64,000 nt of DNA, from NCBI GenBank assembly GCA_031273925.1, contig JAISQW010000004.1, forward strand, positions 1 through 64,000, given 5' to 3'. A program made the position numbers and the translations under genes. Positions 55,066-64,000 of the stretch are shown one piece after another; the stretch's first letter is position 1; each line of letters begins with the position of its first letter. A model generated the notes under the pieces. That model did not search any database, was not told where the DNA came from, and saw only the letters and a program-made list of their open reading frames with translations. The DNA comes from Endomicrobium sp. Its GTDB lineage: Bacteria > Elusimicrobiota > Endomicrobiia > Endomicrobiales > Endomicrobiaceae.

Positions 55066-56565
55066 ATGAAAAATTTAACTGCTATTATAATTGCTTTTGC
55101 TATAGGGTATATTGTACGTTTTATATATGCAAAATTATATAAAAAATCTTTAGAACGGCATTCAGAAAAAATTATAAAAGAAGCAAATTTAATAATTGAT
55201 AATAAAAAAACTGAATTTGAAAACGAAATGAAAGAAAGAAAATTATCTATACAAAATATGGAAAATAGATTAACTCAACGAGGAGATAATTTAGACCGTA
55301 AATTTGAGATTATTGATAAAAGAGATAGAGACCTAATATGTAAAGAAAAAGAATTTTTAATAAGAGAAAAGTCTCTTATGAAAGCACTTGCAGAAATAGA
55401 TAAAATAAAAGAAAATCAAGTAAAACTTCTCGAAAAGATTTCAGAAATGACAAAAGATGAGGCAAAAAAAAGCATAATAAATGAGATAGAAGGAGTAGCG
55501 AAACGAGATGCTGCAATTTTAATACAAAAAATTGAACATGAAACTCGTGAAAATGCCACTAAAAAATCTAAAGAGATTCTTTCTATTGCAATACAACGTG
55601 TAGCTGTGGATCATACTTCAGACATTACTACTTCAACAGTTCAAATTTCAAGTGATGAAATTAAAGGAAGAATCATAGGCAGAGAAGGTAGAAACATAAA
55701 GGCTTTTGAACATTTAACTGGTGTTGATTTAATAATCGATGATACTCCAGAATCTATAACACTTTCAGCTTTTGATGGTGTAAGAAGACAAATAGCAAAA
55801 ATTGCATTAGAAAAATTAGTTAATGATGGTAGGATTCATCCTGCAAGAATAGAAGAAATTATTGAAAAAGTAAAAAAGGATATGGATCAACATCTTAAAG
55901 AAGTCGGTGAACAAGCTGCACTTGATGCTGGAATACTTGGTCTTAATTTTGAAATTATTAAATTATTAGGAAAACTTAAATATAGAACCTCTTATGGCCA
56001 AAATCAATTACAGCATACTTTAGAAGTTTCATGGCTTGCAGGTGCTATAGCTGGTGAATTAGAGCTTGATATAATGTTTTGTAAAAAAGCAGGGTTGTTA
56101 CATGATATAGGTAAAGCTGTTGACCATGAAGTTGAAGGAACTCATCATCAAATTTCTGCTAATGTGGCTAAAAAATATGGTGAATCACCAAAAATGATAA
56201 ATGCAATTTTATCACATCATGAAGGAATAGAAATACCATTGAGTCAAGAAGCTTTTGTTGTAGCAGCAGCAGATGCAATTTCTGCATCAAGACCAGGTGC
56301 TAGAAGAGAATCAATTGAGCATTATATTAAACGTCTTGAGCAACTCGAACGAATTGCAAAAAGTTTTAAAGGTGTTTCTGTTGCTTATGCAATACAGGCT
56401 GGTAGAGAAGTTAGAATACTTGTTGAACCTAATGATATTAACGATGAACATGCTCAAATTTTGGCGCGTAATATAGCAAAAAAAATCGAACATGAACTTG
56501 AATATCCAGGACAAATTAAAATTACTGTGATACGTGAAATACGCGCTCAAAGTATATCTAAATAA
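55066..56565 (+). CDS. rny: Ribonuclease Y
   Basis: RNase Y is a membrane-anchored endoribonuclease that starts mRNA decay. It has an N-terminal membrane helix ([18 protein letters not shown]), a long coiled coil (residues about 25-180), a KH domain ([28 protein letters not shown]) and an HD domain with catalytic His-Asp ([20 protein letters not shown]). Length about 499 aa. I choose ATG 55066, nine bases after GGGG; the track's start is the preceding GTG. Its presence implies a Gram-positive-like decay route in an LPS-bearing cell. Confidence 0.96.
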   Translation: MKNLTAIIIAFAIGYIVRFIYAKLYKKSLERHSEKIIKEANLIIDNKKTEFENEMKERKLSIQNMENRLTQRGDNLDRKFEIIDKRDRDLICKEKEFLIREKSLMKALAEIDKIKENQVKLLEKISEMTKDEAKKSIINEIEGVAKRDAAILIQKIEHETRENATKKSKEILSIAIQRVAVDHTSDITTSTVQISSDEIKGRIIGREGRNIKAFEHLTGVDLIIDDTPESITLSAFDGVRRQIAKIALEKLVNDGRIHPARIEEIIEKVKKDMDQHLKEVGEQAALDAGILGLNFEIIKLLGKLKYRTSYGQNQLQHTLEVSWLAGAIAGELELDIMFCKKAGLLHDIGKAVDHEVEGTHHQISANVAKKYGESPKMINAILSHHEGIEIPLSQEAFVVAAADAISASRPGARRESIEHYIKRLEQLERIAKSFKGVSVAYAIQAGREVRILVEPNDINDEHAQILARNIAKKIEHELEYPGQIKITVIREIRAQSISK

Positions 56566-56691
56566 TGTTTTAAAGTATCAAATTTGATTTTTTGTTTGTG
56601 ATATGTTTATAAATATGAATAATTACTAAAATTTAATTAGATAAAAAAATAAATCTTTAAAAAAATTAAATCATTATTACAAAGGATTACT

Positions 56692-57573
56692 TTGAAAAAT
56701 TTTCTTAACAAAAAAGTAAATTATATAAATTCAGCACTAAAAGAATTTTTACCAAAAGATAATTCTATTATTTCTAAAGGTATGCGTTATAGTGTATTAG
56801 CAGGCGGGAAAAGACTTCGTCCAATATTTTTAATATTATCAGCAGAGCTTTTTGGTGGTAAATCTCATGATGTACTTCCAGCTGCTTGCGCTATTGAATA
56901 TATACATACATATTCATTAATACATGATGACTTACCAGCTATGGATAATGATGATTGGCGAAGAGGTATTCCTACAAATCACAAAAAATTTGGAGAAGCA
57001 GTAGCTATCTTATGCGGTGATGCTCTTCTTACAGAATCTTTTAGTCTTATACTGAAATCAAAAAGTAGTCCTAAAAATATAAATGAAGCAATAAGAATTC
57101 TTTCTAATTATGCTGGCTATAGAGGCATGATTATGGGACAAGTTAAGGATACATTACTTATAAAAGATTTATATAATAATTCCACAAAAATGTTTTTAAA
57201 ACGTAAATTAAAACTTATACAAATTCAAAAAACATCAGCACTAATAATTGCAAGTTTAAGAATGGGTGCTATTCTTGCAGGCGCTGATAAAAATAGTTTA
57301 CAAATTCTTGAAACTTATGGTACTGATATTGGCATAGCTTTCCAAATTACGGACGATATTTTGGATGTATATGGTAATGAGAATTTTTTTAATGAAAAAA
57401 GTAATGATTTGAAAAACAAAAAACTTACCGCATTATCTTTGTATGGTAAAAAAAATGCTACTAAAAAAGCTTATGAATATATTGAAAAAGCTAAAAAAGC
57501 GATATCCGTGTTTGGTAGTAAATCAAAAATATTTATTAGAATTGCAGAGCATATTATCGATATGACACATTAA
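56692..57573 (+). CDS. ispA: Polyprenyl diphosphate synthase (farnesyl/geranylgeranyl type)
   Basis: The enzyme elongates IPP and DMAPP to C15-C20 diphosphates. The first aspartate-rich motif is in YSLIHDDLPAMDNDDWRRG, the second in FQITDDILDVYGN. GGKRLRPIF binds diphosphate. The residues before the first motif (EYIHTYSLIHDD) fit the bacterial short-chain (IspA) type. Start is TTG 56692 after AAAGGA. Length 293 aa. dxs follows, as in many ispA-dxs pairs. Confidence 0.92.
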   Translation: MKNFLNKKVNYINSALKEFLPKDNSIISKGMRYSVLAGGKRLRPIFLILSAELFGGKSHDVLPAACAIEYIHTYSLIHDDLPAMDNDDWRRGIPTNHKKFGEAVAILCGDALLTESFSLILKSKSSPKNINEAIRILSNYAGYRGMIMGQVKDTLLIKDLYNNSTKMFLKRKLKLIQIQKTSALIIASLRMGAILAGADKNSLQILETYGTDIGIAFQITDDILDVYGNENFFNEKSNDLKNKKLTALSLYGKKNATKKAYEYIEKAKKAISVFGSKSKIFIRIAEHIIDMTH

Positions 57574-57639
57574 AACTTAGTAAAATATTTTAATAATTGT
57601 TTTGAAGAAATACTTATTAACCAATTGTGTAATAAAATA

Positions 57640-59505
57640 ATGAGTTTACTAAATATTATTGATAATCCTGAAGATTTAAAAAAAGTTAAAAAAGAAAAAT
57701 TGGAAATTCTTGCAAAAGAAATAAGAAATGAAATACTAAGTGTAATTTCAAGAAATGGAGGCCATTTATCCTCTAATCTTGGAGTTGTTGATTTAACTAT
57801 TGCAATACATTGGGTATTTAATTGTCCAAATGATAAAATAATTTGGGATGTTGGACATCAATCTTATACTCATAAAATTCTCACTAACAGAAAAAATAAA
57901 TTCAATACGATAAGGACATATGGTGGATTAAGTGGTTTCCCAAAGAGATCAGAATCTGAATATGATGCTTTTAGTACAGGACATTCATCAACATCTATTT
58001 CAGCAGCTTTAGGATTTGCAGTTGCTAGAGACATAGCAAAAAAAAATTTTAAAATAGTTGCTATTATTGGTGATGGTTCTATGACAAACGGACTTGCTTT
58101 CGAAGGATTACAAAATGCAGGACTTTTAAAAAAAGACATATTAGTTATCTTAAACGATAATGAAATGTTTATTTCGCAGAAAATTGGTGCAATTGTGGGA
58201 TATTTTGCAAAACTTTTAACTATAGGAATGGCGAGAAAACTCGAGGAAAAAATTATGAAAACTGTTAGTAGATTTCATAATTTTGGGAAACCATTTAAAA
58301 AATTTATAAGAAGAATGAAAGTTATGCTTTTTCCGGGCATGCTTTTTGAAGAAATGGGTTTTACATATATAGGACCAGTTCAAGGACACAACATATGTAA
58401 TTTGATTACTGTATTAGAAAAATTAAAAGATATGAAAGGTCCAGTGTTATTTCATGTTACTACAAAAAAGGGCAAAGGATATATTCCAGCTGAAATAAAT
58501 CCTACAGAATTTCATTCTGTAGGCAAATTTAACATAAAAACAGGGAAAATTTTTCAACAACATATGATTACATATACAGATATCTTTTCTGATATGTTAG
58601 TAAAATTAGCTTATGTTAATAAAAAAATAATTGCAATAACAGCCGCTATGCCAAATGGTACAGGTTTAGATAAATTTGCAAAAATATTCCCTAATAGATA
58701 TTTTGATGTTGGGATAGCTGAAGGGCACGCTGTAACATTTGCTGCAGCACTTGCTGCACTTGGCATGAAACCTGTATGTGCAATATATTCCACTTTTATG
58801 CAAAGAGCTATTGATAATATTATACATGATGTTGCTTTACAAAAGCTTCCAGTAGTTTTTGCATTAGACAGATCTGGATTGGTAGGTGAAGATGGAGGAA
58901 CACATCATGGAGTTTTTGATTTGTCGTATTTAAATTACATACCACAATTAATTATTATGTGTCCTTCCAATGGCAATGAATTGCAAGACATGCTTAATAC
59001 AGCATTAAGCTTAGATAAACCATGTGTAATAAGGTATCCAAAAGGAACAGTTACTAATACTACGTTAAATAAATTTAGTTCTACATTGCAAATAGGTAAA
59101 GCTGTAATTTTAAAAGATGGCAATGATATTTGTTTCCTAGGAATAGGAAATCATGTAAATACATGTTTAAAAACTGCAGAATTACTTGCAAAACAAAATA
59201 TAAATGCTTCTGTAATAAATATGAGATTTTTAAAACCTATTGATATAAATATTTTAAAAGAAATGATTTCAAAAACTAAGAACTTTATCACAGTTGAAGA
59301 AAATGCTTTGATAGGTGGTTTTGGATTAACAATAAAAGCTATTTTATGTAATTATGATGTTTTTGTTGAGTGTGTTGGTATTCCTGATAAATTTATAGAA
59401 CACGGAAATTTAAATATTTTAAAAAAAAAATGCGGTATCGTAACAGAAGATATAGCTGTTATAGCATTACAAATGCTTAAAAAAAATAAAAAAGGATTTT
59501 GTTAA
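57640..59505 (+). CDS. dxs: 1-deoxy-D-xylulose-5-phosphate synthase
   Basis: Dxs condenses pyruvate and glyceraldehyde 3-phosphate, the first MEP step. The thiamine diphosphate motif is AIIGDGSMTNGLAFEGLQNAG...LNDNEM; GHQSYTHKILT and the C-terminal domains with DRSGLVGEDGGTHHGVFDLSYL complete the transketolase-like layout. I prefer ATG 57640 (MSLLNIIDNPEDL) over the track's TTG 57625. About 621 residues, normal. A run of ten A residues at 59421-59430 is near the end. Confidence 0.96.
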   Translation: MSLLNIIDNPEDLKKVKKEKLEILAKEIRNEILSVISRNGGHLSSNLGVVDLTIAIHWVFNCPNDKIIWDVGHQSYTHKILTNRKNKFNTIRTYGGLSGFPKRSESEYDAFSTGHSSTSISAALGFAVARDIAKKNFKIVAIIGDGSMTNGLAFEGLQNAGLLKKDILVILNDNEMFISQKIGAIVGYFAKLLTIGMARKLEEKIMKTVSRFHNFGKPFKKFIRRMKVMLFPGMLFEEMGFTYIGPVQGHNICNLITVLEKLKDMKGPVLFHVTTKKGKGYIPAEINPTEFHSVGKFNIKTGKIFQQHMITYTDIFSDMLVKLAYVNKKIIAITAAMPNGTGLDKFAKIFPNRYFDVGIAEGHAVTFAAALAALGMKPVCAIYSTFMQRAIDNIIHDVALQKLPVVFALDRSGLVGEDGGTHHGVFDLSYLNYIPQLIIMCPSNGNELQDMLNTALSLDKPCVIRYPKGTVTNTTLNKFSSTLQIGKAVILKDGNDICFLGIGNHVNTCLKTAELLAKQNINASVINMRFLKPIDINILKEMISKTKNFITVEENALIGGFGLTIKAILCNYDVFVECVGIPDKFIEHGNLNILKKKCGIVTEDIAVIALQMLKKNKKGFC

Positions 59506-59578
59506 ATTCTAAATAACTTATTGAAAATTATTTATTTTTTATTTGCTTTAAAAATAGAAAATATGGAAAAGAGGAATA

Positions 59579-62026
59579 ATGAAAAAATATAATTATTTCG
59601 ACATAGAAAAAAAATGGCAAAACAAATGGAAAAAGGAAAAGGTTTTTGAAAGTAATGAACTATTAGATAAAAAAAAATATTATTGTTTAGTTATGCTACC
59701 ATATCCATCAGGTGATTTACATATGGGACATGTAAGAAACTATACTATTGGAGATGTTGTTGCTAGATTTTACAGAATGCAACAAAAAAATGTTTTACAC
59801 CCAATGGGATGGGATGCTTTTGGATTACCTGCTGAAAATGCAGCTATAAATAATAAAATTCATCCTGTAAAATGGATAAAACAGAATATATTTCGTATGA
59901 AAAAACAGTTACAAAATCTTGGATTTTCTTATGACTGGAGTAGAGAAATTAAAACATGTGATCCAAAGTATTATAAATGGAATCAATGGTTTTTTATAAA
60001 GATGTGGGATAGGGGGTTGGTTTTTAAAAAAAATGCATATGTAAATTGGTGCAAATCTTGTAAAACTGTTTTAGCTAATGAACAAATTTCTGATAATACA
60101 TGTTGGAGGTGTAATACTAATATTAGTCGTAAGAAATTAAATCAATGGTTTCTTAAAATTACTGATTATGCTGATGAATTATTAAATGGACATAAACAAC
60201 TTTCTGGTTGGCCAAAACAAGTTATATCAATGCAAAAGAAATGGATAAACAAAACTTATGGTATGGAAATAAGTTTTACCTTATCAAAAATTAACAAAAA
60301 AATAAAAATATTTACTACAAGACCAGATACTCTTTTTGGCGTGACATTTTTGGTTATATCTCCTGAACATGATTTTATTGATGAAATAAAATCATATATT
60401 GAAAATTATAGTGAAGTTGAAATGTATATACATTCAAATAGAAATAACATTTTAAATAAAGATAAAACTGGTATTAAATTAAATGGTATTAGTGCAATAA
60501 ATCCATTGACAAATGAAAATATTCCAATTTACACATCTGATTATGTTTCAGTAGAACACGGAACAGGTATAATTATGGCTGTTCCGGCTCACGATCAAAG
60601 AGATTGGGAATTTGCAAAAAAGTTTAATATACCTATTAAAGAAGTTATAAAAAGTGAAACAAATTTTGTAGATATCAGTAAATGTGCTTATGAAGATGTA
60701 GGTATTCTTATAAATTCATGGCAATTTAATGGAATAAAATCCGATGAAGCTGTAAATATCATTTCAAGGTGGGTTGAAAAAAAAGGAGTTGGTAAGAAAG
60801 TTGTAAAATTTAAACTTAAAGACTGGCTTGTATCAAGACAAAGATATTGGGGTACACCAATACCAATGATCCATTGTAAAAAATGTGGCATTGTTGCTGT
60901 GTCTGAAAAAAAACTACCAGTGTTACTTCCAGAAAAAATTAATTTTGTTGATGGGTATGGATCATTATTGCAACAAAACCAAAATTTTATCAATGTCAAA
61001 TGTCCAAAATGTGGAATAGATGCAAAACGAGAAACTGATACTATGGATACTTTTATTGATTCGTCTTGGTATTATCTTAGATATTGTGATATTAATGATA
61101 ATATAGTTTTTGATATTAATAAAGTAAATTATTGGATGCCTGTTGATCAGTATATTGGTGGTATAGAACATGCTTGTATGCATTTATTATATTCGAGATT
61201 TTGGTATAAAGTTATTAGAGATTTGGGACTTGTAAAACATGATGAGCCTTTTACAAATCTTTTAACTCAAGGCATGGTAACGTTAAATGGTACTGCAATG
61301 TCAAAATCAAAAAAAAATATTATAAGTCCTGATGAAATGTTGAAAAAATATGGTGCAGACACTACAAGACTTTTCATTCTTTTTGCAGCACCTCCAAAAA
61401 AGCAATTCAATTGGACATATTGTGGTTTAATGGGATGTTGGAGATTTATAAATAGAATATGGCAGCTCTTAGACATTGTGAATAATAGAAGTAAAAAATA
61501 TGTTTCTACTAATAATGATGACATAATTAAAAAAGAAAAGATAAAGCTTCTAATAGCAATGCATAAGACAATAAAAAAAGTTACTGAAGATATAAAAAAG
61601 GAATTACAATTGAATACTGCAATTTCTTGTATTATGAAACTTGTAAATATTTTATATTCTTATAGATATCACTCAAACGATGATGGAATGTCTCTAAAGG
61701 TATATGAATCTGTCATTCTTTTAATGGCACCATTTACACCACATGTTTGTGAAGAAATTTGGGAAAAATTAGGACACAAAAAATATATATCAACCTATAC
61801 ATGGCCAACTTTTGATGAAAATATAATTAATGAATCTTTTGTAGAATTACCTATACAAATAAATGGCAAATTAAGAGGTAAAATAACAGTTTCAAAAAAT
61901 GCAAAGGAATGTGATATTAAAAGTGTTGTTGGTATGGATAACAAGATTTCAATACAATTACAAAATAAAAAAATATTGAAATTTATATATATAAAAAACA
62001 AAATCATTTCAATAATTGCAAAATAA
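59579..62026 (+). CDS. leuS: Leucyl-tRNA synthetase
   Basis: LeuS charges tRNA-Leu. The class I HIGH motif is PYPSGDLHMGHVRNYTIGDV, and the KMSKS motif is GTAMSKSKKNIISPDEML. The CP1 editing domain has TTRPDTLFGVTFLVISPEHD and GTGIIMAVPAHDQRDWEFA. Zinc-type cysteines occur in CKSCKTVLANEQISDNTCWRC. C-terminal anticodon domain is present. Length 815 aa is slightly below the usual 860. It leads leuS-lptE-holA, the same order as in E. coli. Confidence 0.96.
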   Translation: MKKYNYFDIEKKWQNKWKKEKVFESNELLDKKKYYCLVMLPYPSGDLHMGHVRNYTIGDVVARFYRMQQKNVLHPMGWDAFGLPAENAAINNKIHPVKWIKQNIFRMKKQLQNLGFSYDWSREIKTCDPKYYKWNQWFFIKMWDRGLVFKKNAYVNWCKSCKTVLANEQISDNTCWRCNTNISRKKLNQWFLKITDYADELLNGHKQLSGWPKQVISMQKKWINKTYGMEISFTLSKINKKIKIFTTRPDTLFGVTFLVISPEHDFIDEIKSYIENYSEVEMYIHSNRNNILNKDKTGIKLNGISAINPLTNENIPIYTSDYVSVEHGTGIIMAVPAHDQRDWEFAKKFNIPIKEVIKSETNFVDISKCAYEDVGILINSWQFNGIKSDEAVNIISRWVEKKGVGKKVVKFKLKDWLVSRQRYWGTPIPMIHCKKCGIVAVSEKKLPVLLPEKINFVDGYGSLLQQNQNFINVKCPKCGIDAKRETDTMDTFIDSSWYYLRYCDINDNIVFDINKVNYWMPVDQYIGGIEHACMHLLYSRFWYKVIRDLGLVKHDEPFTNLLTQGMVTLNGTAMSKSKKNIISPDEMLKKYGADTTRLFILFAAPPKKQFNWTYCGLMGCWRFINRIWQLLDIVNNRSKKYVSTNNDDIIKKEKIKLLIAMHKTIKKVTEDIKKELQLNTAISCIMKLVNILYSYRYHSNDDGMSLKVYESVILLMAPFTPHVCEEIWEKLGHKKYISTYTWPTFDENIINESFVELPIQINGKLRGKITVSKNAKECDIKSVVGMDNKISIQLQNKKILKFIYIKNKIISIIAK

Positions 62027-62034
62027 ATTTAATT

Positions 62035-62586
62035 ATGAAAAGAATTCTTATTATTTCTTTTATGTTGTTTTTATCATTGTTTACAATATATTGCATATCA
62101 GATTGTTGTGATTCAGTTTTGTCAAAAGAATTAAATGATAGTAATCGTACTAAAAAAATATATATAAAACCTTTTGTTAATAATACTGATCAATATGGTA
62201 TTGAAGTAGAATTTGTAAACGCAATTGTAAATGAAATAATAATGGATGAACGTATATCTTTAGAAAATAGTGAAACAGAATCTGATGTAGTTATTATTGG
62301 TATAATTGAGAAATATATTTTACATCAGTTGTTTTATGATATAAGTACTGCTTATGAACAGTATAAACTTTTTGTTGTATTAAATATTTCATTAATAAAC
62401 AAAAGCGACGGTAAAAATTTATTGAAAAATTCAAAAATAGAAGGCTTCCAAATTTATACTGATAAAACAAGGATGAAAATTATTAATGGTATAAAAAATA
62501 ATGACAATGATGAAGAAATGGCTAGAATGCTTCTTTGGAAAAGAATGTCTAAAAATATTATAAGATCAGTTGTAAGAGTTTTATGA
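62035..62586 (+). CDS. lptE: LptE-like LPS-assembly lipoprotein
   Basis: LptE plugs the outer-membrane LPS translocon LptD. The 183-residue protein has a signal segment (ILIISFMLFLSLFTIYC) and a small alpha/beta domain with IYIKPFVNNTDQYGIEVEFVNAIVNEIIMDERISLENSE, the pattern of the LptE family (short strand, two helices, then long strands). Family conservation is weak, so the call leans on the leuS-lptE-holA order. The lipobox is non-canonical (Thr-Ile-Tyr-Cys, Tyr at -1). Confidence 0.75.
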   Translation: MKRILIISFMLFLSLFTIYCISDCCDSVLSKELNDSNRTKKIYIKPFVNNTDQYGIEVEFVNAIVNEIIMDERISLENSETESDVVIIGIIEKYILHQLFYDISTAYEQYKLFVVLNISLINKSDGKNLLKNSKIEGFQIYTDKTRMKIINGIKNNDNDEEMARMLLWKRMSKNIIRSVVRVL

Positions 62587-62655
62587 AATATTAGATAAAT
62601 ATTTTTTTTATTTGGTTTATAAAATTTTTAACATATTTTTACAGGATTTTATTTA

Positions 62656-63690
62656 ATGCAGATTTTAAAGGTTCATGACTTTAACAAATTGATATTGAAC
62701 AAACATATATTCCCAGTATATTTATTTATGTGTGAAGAGTTATATCTTTTTGAAATGTGTCTTAATAAGCTAAAAAAACAAATTGACATGGATAGTAGTA
62801 ACAATGTTGATCAAGATTATTTTTATTTGCCAGAATCCTCTATAGAGAACATTGTAAGTACTGCTTATACATCTCCTTTTTTCAATAAAAAAAGGATTAT
62901 TATTGTTAAAGGTATCAATGAAATGAAAGGAGTAGATATTGAAAAATTTACAAACTATTTATTAAATATTACAAATGCTAATACATCATTACTTGTTTTA
63001 GTATATTTTGGTAATTTCAAAAATGATTTGAGTGTAAAAAGAAAAACATTTATCAATAAATGTATTACTTCTCAAAAATGTATTTGTGTTAATTGTGAAA
63101 AACCATGTAATGAAGAAGTAAAAAAATTTATAAAAACTGAATTTATAAAAAGAAAAAAAATAATTTCTGATGATCTAATTTCGAGAATTATAGATAAAAA
63201 TGGTACAGATTTATTGAATCTTTCAAATGAAATAGAAAAAATTGCACTATTTTTAGGCAAAAATCAAAAAATTAAAGATGAAGATTTAGAAAAAATTTAC
63301 GGATATGTTAAAGATTCAAACATCAACAAATTGTTATATAATATTGATAATAAAGATTTTAAAAATAGTATATATATTTTAGAAAAACTTTTAAATGAAA
63401 ACGTAAATTGTACTATGATACTTTCAGCAATTTCATCAAATATTAGGAAAATGATTATTGCGAAAAGTATGGTTAAAGAACAAAACATGTCTATTAATGA
63501 AATTGCTTCTTCAATTAGGATTTCTAATTCATATGTGAATATTTTTTTTATAAATCTAAAAAAACATAATGTAAACACGCTAAAGAGAAGTTTAAAAATG
63601 ATATTAGATGCAGATATTGCAATAAAAACTGTTTGTGGAGATATAAAATTCTCTCTATTGAGAATTATATTATTGATTTGTGGTGAATAA
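62656..63690 (+). CDS. holA: DNA polymerase III delta subunit
   Basis: Delta is the clamp-opening wrench of the clamp loader. The 344 residues fit the family: PVYLFMCEELYLFEMCLNKLKKQ at the N terminus, SPFFNKKRIIIVKGINEM, DLLNLSNEIEKIALFLGKNQKIKDEDLEKI (domain II) and a C-terminal helical collar domain with LKMILDADIAIKT. It has the low conservation usual for HolA. Position after lptE-like gene supports it. The start ATG follows an ACAGGA. Confidence 0.9.
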   Translation: MQILKVHDFNKLILNKHIFPVYLFMCEELYLFEMCLNKLKKQIDMDSSNNVDQDYFYLPESSIENIVSTAYTSPFFNKKRIIIVKGINEMKGVDIEKFTNYLLNITNANTSLLVLVYFGNFKNDLSVKRKTFINKCITSQKCICVNCEKPCNEEVKKFIKTEFIKRKKIISDDLISRIIDKNGTDLLNLSNEIEKIALFLGKNQKIKDEDLEKIYGYVKDSNINKLLYNIDNKDFKNSIYILEKLLNENVNCTMILSAISSNIRKMIIAKSMVKEQNMSINEIASSIRISNSYVNIFFINLKKHNVNTLKRSLKMILDADIAIKTVCGDIKFSLLRIILLICGE

Positions 63691-63724
63691 TATAAAAAAA
63701 GAAACATTTATGATATCATGTTAA

Positions 63725-64000
63725 ATGATGAAAAAACAAAAACGTTTCTTTATTACGATTGAAGGTGGAGAAGGTTCAGGTAAGACAACACAATCTTTTT
63801 ATTTAAGAGATTATTTTCAACAAAAAGGGTATAAAACGTTACTTACAAGGGAGCCTGGCGGTACAGTTTTAGCCGAATGTATACGAAATATACTTTTAAA
63901 TCCAAATTTAAATTTGCTACCATTGAGTGAGCTTTTCTTATATGAAGCTGCTAGAGTTCAACATGTTAAAGAACTTATTTTGCCGGCTTTAATGTCAGAA
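63725..64000 (+). CDS. tmk: Thymidylate kinase, N-terminal part (runs off the window)
   Basis: Tmk phosphorylates dTMP to dTDP. The reading frame is open to the window end and is therefore absent from the ORF track. The P-loop is FITIEGGEGSGKTTQ, followed by LLTREPGGTVLAECIRNILL (the DR/TREPGGT motif) and LLPLSELFLYEAARVQHV. The start is ATG 63725 or 63728. holA-tmk adjacency is plausible. Confidence 0.95.
   Translation, partial: MMKKQKRFFITIEGGEGSGKTTQSFYLRDYFQQKGYKTLLTREPGGTVLAECIRNILLNPNLNLLPLSELFLYEAARVQHVKELILPALMSE

Noticed and set aside
56273-56476. 67-codon + strand ORF inside rny
   Set aside because: Out-of-frame ORF within the conserved HD domain region of RNase Y.

Overview
This 64 kb window is a very AT-rich bacterial chromosome segment in which every recognisable gene lies on the + strand. 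It carries a complete LPS precursor and transport set (hldD, heptose kinase, kdsA/B/C, lptA/B/C, LptE-like), an elongasome (mreB-mreC-mreD-PBP2-RodA), MEP isoprenoid enzymes (dxs, dxr, ispG, ispA), RNase Y and zinc-type S14. Genes are tightly packed. A frameshifted metH and a start-less antisense reading frame suggest ongoing gene decay. I infer a Gram-negative host-associated organism with a reduced genome. The gene set would fit Elusimicrobiota such as Endomicrobium, but without a database search this is a hypothesis, not an identification.

Layout. 1-16.1 kb: end of tuf, then the merged S10-spc-alpha ribosomal supercluster with secY, adk, map, infA and rpoA; rpmD (L30) is missing between rpsE and rplO. 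16.1-21.6 kb: rod-shape genes, running on from rplQ. 21.6-25.2 kb: a tiny lipoprotein gene with its own strong promoter and a GC-rich hairpin, then cobalamin-dependent methionine synthase split into a stand-alone reactivation-domain protein and a frameshifted catalytic part. 25.4-32.5 kb: an orphan membrane-anchored protein, an FtsB/DivIC-like protein, and the heptose/Kdo/Lpt block. 32.6-42.6 kb: lepA, lepB, NfeD/SPFH pair, secA, dxr, rseP, ispG. 43-48.5 kb: proS, lpd, gcvT, ExbB/ExbD. 48.6-53.4 kb: infC-rpmI-rplT and pheS-pheT. 53.4-56.6 kb: ZapB-like and ZapA proteins, a 328-base gap, 5-formyl-THF cyclo-ligase and RNase Y. 56.7-64 kb: ispA, dxs, leuS, lptE-like, holA and the start of tmk.

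How it works together. The window supplies translation, envelope building (heptose, Kdo, LPS transport, peptidoglycan elongation, Sec export and signal peptidase), undecaprenyl precursor supply and part of folate/methionine one-carbon metabolism. I found no tRNA, rRNA, insertion sequence, CRISPR array or phage gene.

I did not find an obvious new multi-gene system. The most interesting signals are structural. A 26-bp RNA-pairable inverted repeat joins the zapA start codon to its 3' flank. MetH is broken exactly at a CCC-TGA codon pair. A terminator-like hairpin sits in the infC leader, and an 18-bp-arm palindrome spans the pheS stop codon.
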